Origin: Corythucha ciliata
Taxonomy: Eukaryota; Arthropoda; Insecta; Hemiptera; Tingidae
Length of the DNA stretch: 64,000 bases
NCBI GenBank assembly: GCA_038030265.1
Contig: CM075942.1
Span: forward strand, 66,654,926-66,718,925
Reading direction: 5' to 3'
The notes beneath the pieces are model-generated. The model saw only the letters and a list, made by a program, of their open reading frames with translations, had not been told where the DNA came from and searched no databases. The position numbers and the translations under genes were made by a program. How positions within the stretch are numbered: the stretch's first letter is position 1; every line of letters begins with the position of its first letter. This document shows positions 60,201 to 64,000 of this stretch, one piece after another.

Positions 60201-62849
60201 CGCCCATATATTTTTTTTATCTCTCTTTGGGATAAAAAATATAATCATGATGTAAAATTGCTGTTTTGTATGAGGCCAACCCCCCCCCCCCTCGAGATTG
60301 GTTTTTTTTGGGTGTCAATAATACGATGTTCTCTTTTAAAGTGAGCAAACCACGCGCTGCGAGTGCCATAATTCGCAAAATTTGGGATTTGATAGAGCCA
60401 AACCAGTGAAATCGATTAGAAAATCTTTAATATCACCTATAAATTCTCTACGCGGCCTAGAATCTATCATTTTATCCTTAAAATTTGTATTTTTGTGGTA
60501 AAAACTGGTTGACCAACCAAAACCCAGCAAGAAAATTTGTTCATTCATCCACAGAAAATCAACGTGTACTGAGAGTTTAGTTTCCTGTCAAAAACTGGCA
60601 CCTTTGCAGGGAAATTATGGTTGTAGCTTTCTGTCCTGAAATTTCATTCCCAAAATCCCCAATTTTACCCTCAGAAAACGATACTTCATTTGATAAATTT
60701 GAAACATTGGTCCCCTTCAAGGTGAACAAAACTTTACTATAGGTGCCGCAGATTTCCCCCTGCCCATCGGACGGGAAAGGTGGAGACTGACGTCACCAGC
60801 AGTCCTTTGCTCCCAATTGCTCACCCTAGAGCAGCAAAACAAGTTAATTTTGAAATTGACGGTTATGAATGATCAAAATTCACTTCCCAATAACAATTAA
60901 TAATGTACTGGGTCCAGCGCAAAGGCACTTGGGACTGCTCGTGACGTAGATGAAGGACAGTAATGGTCGAAGATCTGCGGCACCGATAGAAAGTTTAGTC
61001 ACCTTGGGTCCCCTTGAACTCTCGACGCTTGGCCGCAGAGGCGACCAGTTTTTCATCGGGAACTCACAGGACTTTGTACTGCCAAGTTAGTCCTTAAATA
61101 AATTTTGTCGGTCCGGAAATTGTCTATTTTAGCCCAGTAATCGTTTTGTGAGGGCACGGACAACATGAATGTGTGTGTATGTATAAGTGAGGGGGGGCTG
61201 TAAGAGTACGTCCCTTCAGAACCACCTCCCTCCACCTCCACCTCCCTTCAGAAAATCATTAACTACGCTCATGGAGCAGAACAGGCCGTTTTTAGAGTTG
61301 ATTATCCACCTTTTTTTTATATAAATAGTAGAAAGGCGGCTTTTCTTGTTTTCCAGATTTATCCTGCGGACCGGCCCCTCCTCCAAAAGTACAGAGAAGC
61401 GGCCATTCAGAAGGAAAAAGAAATTAAGGAGCGATCATTGTCTCGCAGAGCGTCACTTGGTCTGGAAATTAGCGGCGAAGAAACGGATGACAGTCTAACG
61501 AGTCAGACGAGCGTTAAAACGGCTCAAGTGATGTGGTTTATTCGGCAAGCTTTAAAAAATGTGGGCGTTAACGCGGAGGAAGTCAAGTCCCTTCAATCTC
61601 AAATATTTCAAGAGTTGAACGATCTTCAAAAGTCCAACAGTTGTGACACTCTACACAATTTTGAAGACAGCTCGGTATTCGCGTCGACAAGTGTAGAAGT
61701 TTCGCCGGAAAAACCGGACCGATCGGTCGGAGACTGTGACCGATTCAGAAATGAATCATACGACGACCATTTCGAAAACTCGCTCAGTCTTCCTCTGCCC
61801 GATTCACCACGTGGTGACAGAATTGAAGCCACGTCCGTCACTACACCGCCCTTCACACCGACGAAGTTGTTTGCCACTTCGCCGTCAAACGCGGTGGAGG
61901 AGGTGACGCCTCATTTGATTCGACGAAATTCTTACACGTTGTCTTCACCCAGTCCTGGCGTGCTGTCTTGTTTCAAATCGATGGCGAAGGCGCCGGACAG
62001 TCAGTCACCCGTCAAAGCCACTTGTCTGAGTAGCGTCAAGAGAAATTTGAACGAAGTTTGGTCGACCCCGGACGCTTCACCTTTTGACGACAACGTTCAA
62101 GTGTTCGACTTCGATCGTCATTTTAAGATGAGTAGATCCGCCGAAGCGTCTCGAACGACGTCCGAAAACGCGAATACGATAGTCCATAAACCGTTTCTGG
62201 AGGATAATGATGCCAGCCAGGCTAAGCGAGAGGTTTGAATCTTAAAATGATTATCATTTGCTAACGATGAACCCACATACAATCTATGAATGTTGCAGTT
62301 AGCAGCAGCAAAGATACAGGCAGGTGTAAGAGGCTACCTCACTAGACGTTTGCTAAGAACGGCTCGAGTTATGGAACTCAAAAATTCAATCAAAGACAGC
62401 CTAATGACCGCTTTAGAATTATTCACAGATCCTGAAGTCAAAGACAAAAATGAGCTAGAGTTTCGAAAACATCTTACTTTGCAGGTTTCGTACCATCGGA
62501 TTCCCCCCCCCCTCCGCTACATTAATATTTTTCATTAAACAGGTTGAACGATTTTGCGACGAGTGGCACTCCGTGATAATTGACTCCACTCCTCAAGAAA
62601 GAATGAAGATTATTCGCCTTGACAGGCATAAAATTGAGAGGCAGAGACTATCCAAATCGTAAATTTACACATTTTAAGATTCATGAAAGTGACACTCAAC
62701 TTTAGCATTAACGTTACAGAGTTCCTAAAAGACCCGTGAACAAGAAGCCCGCCATCAATGACAACAAAAGTCTCATATCTCGCTCTTTGGGACCGTCTCT
62801 TAAAAGTCACGTTTTACGGACGTCATCAGATACAAGTTTGTGTTGTTGA
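51270..62849 (+). CDS. CCP110: Centriolar coiled-coil protein of 110 kDa (CP110)
   Basis: Five coding exons: 51270-51332, 61357-62232, 62299-62484, 62543-62658, 62720-62849; phases fit and the product is 456 residues, shorter than human CP110 (about 990). Exon 1 (CVRIGGQPILPPI) aligns with the N-terminal IRFHGVAILSPLL of human CP110. Exon 2 continues with a charged stretch (REAAIQKEKEIKERSLSRRA) and a Ser/Thr-Pro-rich middle (TPPFTPTK, SSPSPG, TPDASP). Exons 3-4 carry the conserved core: IQAGVRGYLTRRLLRTARV, then ELKNSIKDSL and ERMKIIRLDRHKIERQRL, close to the human FLTRRL and AERMSIL...DREVRKEK text. CP110 caps centrioles, limits their length and represses cilium formation. SP/TP sites and an RNL motif could be Cdk/cyclin sites (inference). 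Exon 1 is linked to the rest across a 10-kb intron and is the least certain part. Confidence 0.82.
51333..52446. other. CCP110 intron 1, first part
   Basis: Begins with a strong donor (GTAAGT). A GC-richer block at 51420-51720 has overlapping frames of 70-72 codons without recognisable motifs, possibly a retroelement scrap. Nothing further is supportable. Confidence 0.4.
54140..54400. repeat. Short ~30-bp array, family C in reverse orientation
   Basis: A few diverged units (AAAACCTAATTTC, TTTTGCGGATTCTTCTCGTTC, AAAACCAAAGTTTCGAG) match the style of the 7.9-9.0 kb array. Confidence 0.4.
54760..55360 (+). repeat. Four tandem copies of a ~135-155-bp unit
   Basis: Each copy contains CTGGAGCC, then GGACCGATTTAATTCAAA, ATGGGACCATCTATAGTCTA, then CATCAAGGCCGGTTGCC and AGGAGATATGAGCGTT. 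CTGGAGCC or its variant occurs at about 54784, 54939, 55087 and 55222. The last copy runs into AAAGACACATAGACAGATACGG. The ATTTCATCAAAATCGGTT... GGAGATATGAGCG text resembles 3' tails of invertebrate non-LTR retrotransposons (from memory). Confidence 0.75.
56735..56855. mobile_element. 121-bp MITE with 22-bp terminal inverted repeats
   Basis: TGTCCCCACTTGTGCC... at 56735-56756 is matched in inverse by 56834-56855 with two mismatches. AGCT occurs close to both sides and may be a target duplication. The flanking short ORFs on both strands are spurious. Confidence 0.7.
58274..58715 (-). pseudogene. Degenerate RNase H domain of a non-LTR retrotransposon
   Basis: On the minus strand, 58471-58274 reads WIPDQRGFEGDETADMLARR followed by GATLCSMGPEPSIAVSK before a stop. 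This is the C-terminal RNase H signature (W-[VI]-P-x-H-x-G-x-x-G-N-E-x-A-D-x-x-A) with the usual His and Asn replaced. Upstream, near 58712, YSDSA matches the internal YSDSQ/A motif but in a shifted frame, with AIKCPKVVRG in the next frame. RNase H occurs in the I, R1 and Loa-type LINE groups. The copy is dead. A 112-codon minus frame at 57910-58248 is not clearly part of it. Confidence 0.75.
58720..59280. other. CCP110 intron 1, unassigned
   Basis: Contains poly-C and poly-G runs (58810-58823, 59027-59038). Overlapping short frames on both strands show no recognisable motif. Confidence 0.35.
59290..60000. repeat. ~30-bp tandem array, family C
   Basis: Up to about 59640 units are in the reverse form (TTTCGTGGGTTATACTCAC, CAATTTTACGCATCTGGCTCC). 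From about 59650 they flip to the forward form (CGCAAAATTGGTTTCAAATGA). The array therefore changes orientation at about 59.65 kb. Confidence 0.65.
60001..60179. repeat. Near-perfect 76-bp-arm foldback
   Basis: The arm 60001-60076 (AATTCAATAAACCACGACAA...) pairs with 60104-60179 with only two mismatches, around a 27-bp loop. It is inserted in or next to the family C array. The high arm identity points to a recent insertion or gene conversion. Confidence 0.9.
60230..61356. other. CCP110 intron 1, last part
   Basis: Family C-like units persist to about 60.7 kb (CGCAAAATTTGGGATTTGATAGAGCC). After that no repeat or gene is recognised, and the intron ends at a good acceptor (TTCTTGTTTTCCAG). Confidence 0.5.
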
Positions 62850-63410
62850 ATTTGACCAGGGCGAAAATTCTTAGATTTCCCTTCTTTTTGTTTAAACAGA
62901 GGGGAAACGCTTTCCAACTACCGACAATGTCTTATCAAAATCGATGCCTTCTAGCTACAGGCGTGGAAGCTGATCCATACGACTCTTACGTGTCCAGATC
63001 TCTGGGATGTGGCCTTTGTAGCGCATGCGTAGTTAGGCTAGATCGTATTTTTATACTTGAACTAAGAAAACTTATTGACAAATCAAGAGCATTTCACTCA
63101 AGTTCTTCCACTGACATTTTTCGGAGTAGTCTTGTGTTGCTCAAAATGATTATAAAGAACATATCAATCAATTGATTTTCTCTGCATGGTTCTCCCTGAA
63201 CCGCTTAAGTCATGCGTATTTTTGTTGGTTTGTTTGTTTTTTAATTTTTTCTACTGGTAAGTGCGTTTTTCCAAGAGCTTCGTGAACATGTCATCTCATA
63301 ATCTTTCAGTTAGAACAACATGTCAATTAGAAACCATGCAATCAATATTGTGATATACTTCGTTAGTTTGCCGTAATGTGCAACATTCCAGAAAGAAATA
63401 AAAAATGAAA
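62850..63410 (+). other. CCP110 3' UTR and poly(A) signal
   Basis: Follows the CCP110 stop codon. An AATAAA lies at 63397-63402. A 111-codon frame (62840-63175) overlaps the stop and has no recognisable domain; it is taken as untranslated. Confidence 0.5.
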
Positions 63411-63489
63411 ATTTAAACTTTAAATAGTTAATTTCCACCTTAACTGTCACCTCTCACGTCTCACCACCTCCTCTCCAAATCACGTTCCG

Positions 63490-64000
63490 CCAGATTTGGT
63501 TAGTTTGGAATAGTTAACCCCCCCCCCGAAATTTGATTTGTCAAAGGCCCAGACATCCCCAAGACTTTGTTGTTTTTAATGAGTCAACTCCGCGAAATTG
63601 AATTTTGAAGGTTTCTGGCTAAATAGTCGAGTTGAAGGGGGGGGGGGGTTAGAGCACTGCTTCCATGTCACATTTGTAAGTTTTTGACGAACAATTACTG
63701 TTGCTGAGATGATTCTGGAGCTGAGTACGCCCCTTAGTTTTGAAAGATTGGTGGATTGGGGGTGGGAGAAAAGTTATTTCGGCTGCGAAGTGAGAAAAAA
63801 CTCACTTATTCGCGGCTAAAAGTTGAACAAAACACTCATTGAATCTACTAATTCCCGGATGAAATTGTGGAAAAACAGTAATTTGCGGTTAAACATTAAG
63901 AAATAAGTCCTGGCCGAAATTAAGAAAATAATTATAGCGACTAAAGTTGAAAAATAGCCCTGATTAGTTCTAAATTTAAGTTGAAACGCTAATTCGCGGA
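63490..64000. repeat. ~30-bp arrays, family C then family A
   Basis: Family C-like units (CGCGAAATTGAATTTTGAAGG) at about 63520-63620, then forward family A units (TTCGCGGCTAAAAGTTGA) from about 63780 to the window end. The array runs off the edge. Confidence 0.65.

Noticed and set aside
62840..63175. A 111-codon frame downstream of CCP110
   Set aside because: It overlaps the CCP110 stop codon, lacks recognisable domains and precedes a poly(A) signal, so it is best read as 3' UTR.

Overview
This is a window of nuclear DNA from an invertebrate animal. Four protein-coding loci can be read: three complete, intron-containing housekeeping genes and one first coding exon. The ordinary introns are only about 55-95 bp with GT-AG borders, a compact gene style seen in many arthropods and other invertebrates. 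Everything else is repeats. The sequence does not fix the species. I see no prokaryotic operon, tRNA, rRNA or CRISPR array.

Layout. 0-20 kb: no gene; degenerate tandem arrays with a period near 30 bp alternate with AT-rich DNA full of poly-G/poly-C runs and GA microsatellites. 20.5-22.9 kb: a hAT-type non-autonomous transposon with a perfect 8-bp target duplication, filled with a 20-bp tandem repeat. 24.0-24.5 kb (minus): first coding exon of a secreted Pro/Gly-rich protein. 26.6-35.9 kb: large 30-bp arrays in both orientations, including a near-identical 1.9-kb direct duplication. 36.2-37.3 kb (plus): complete PSMA4 (20S proteasome alpha subunit), six coding exons. 37.5-40.1 kb: a second hAT element with a perfect 8-bp duplication. 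40.4-48.1 kb: one 30-bp array split by a 4.5-kb long-TIR element, whose left arm holds a second DNA transposon, whose MADF-domain ORF is in turn split by a third hAT element. 48.4-50.7 kb (minus): complete NAE1 (NEDD8 E1 regulatory subunit), ten exons. 51.3-62.8 kb (plus): CCP110 (centriolar cap protein), head-to-head with NAE1, with five coding exons and a 10-kb first intron full of transposon debris. 63.5-64 kb: more array.

How the genes relate. PSMA4 acts in protein degradation, NAE1 in NEDD8 activation of cullin ligases that feed the proteasome, and CCP110 in centriole length and cilium control. Nothing in the sequence shows a shared pathway-level cluster. The one real arrangement is the NAE1/CCP110 divergent pair, with 538 bp between start codons.

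The most unusual content is the repeat biology. hAT-type elements with CAGTGGCGG ends and 8-bp duplications carry long minisatellite arrays as cargo. Several array families of different sequence share a period of about 30 bp and a CGCG...AAATTG core. One locus shows a four-level nest whose insertion order can be read from target duplications and the interrupted reading frame.
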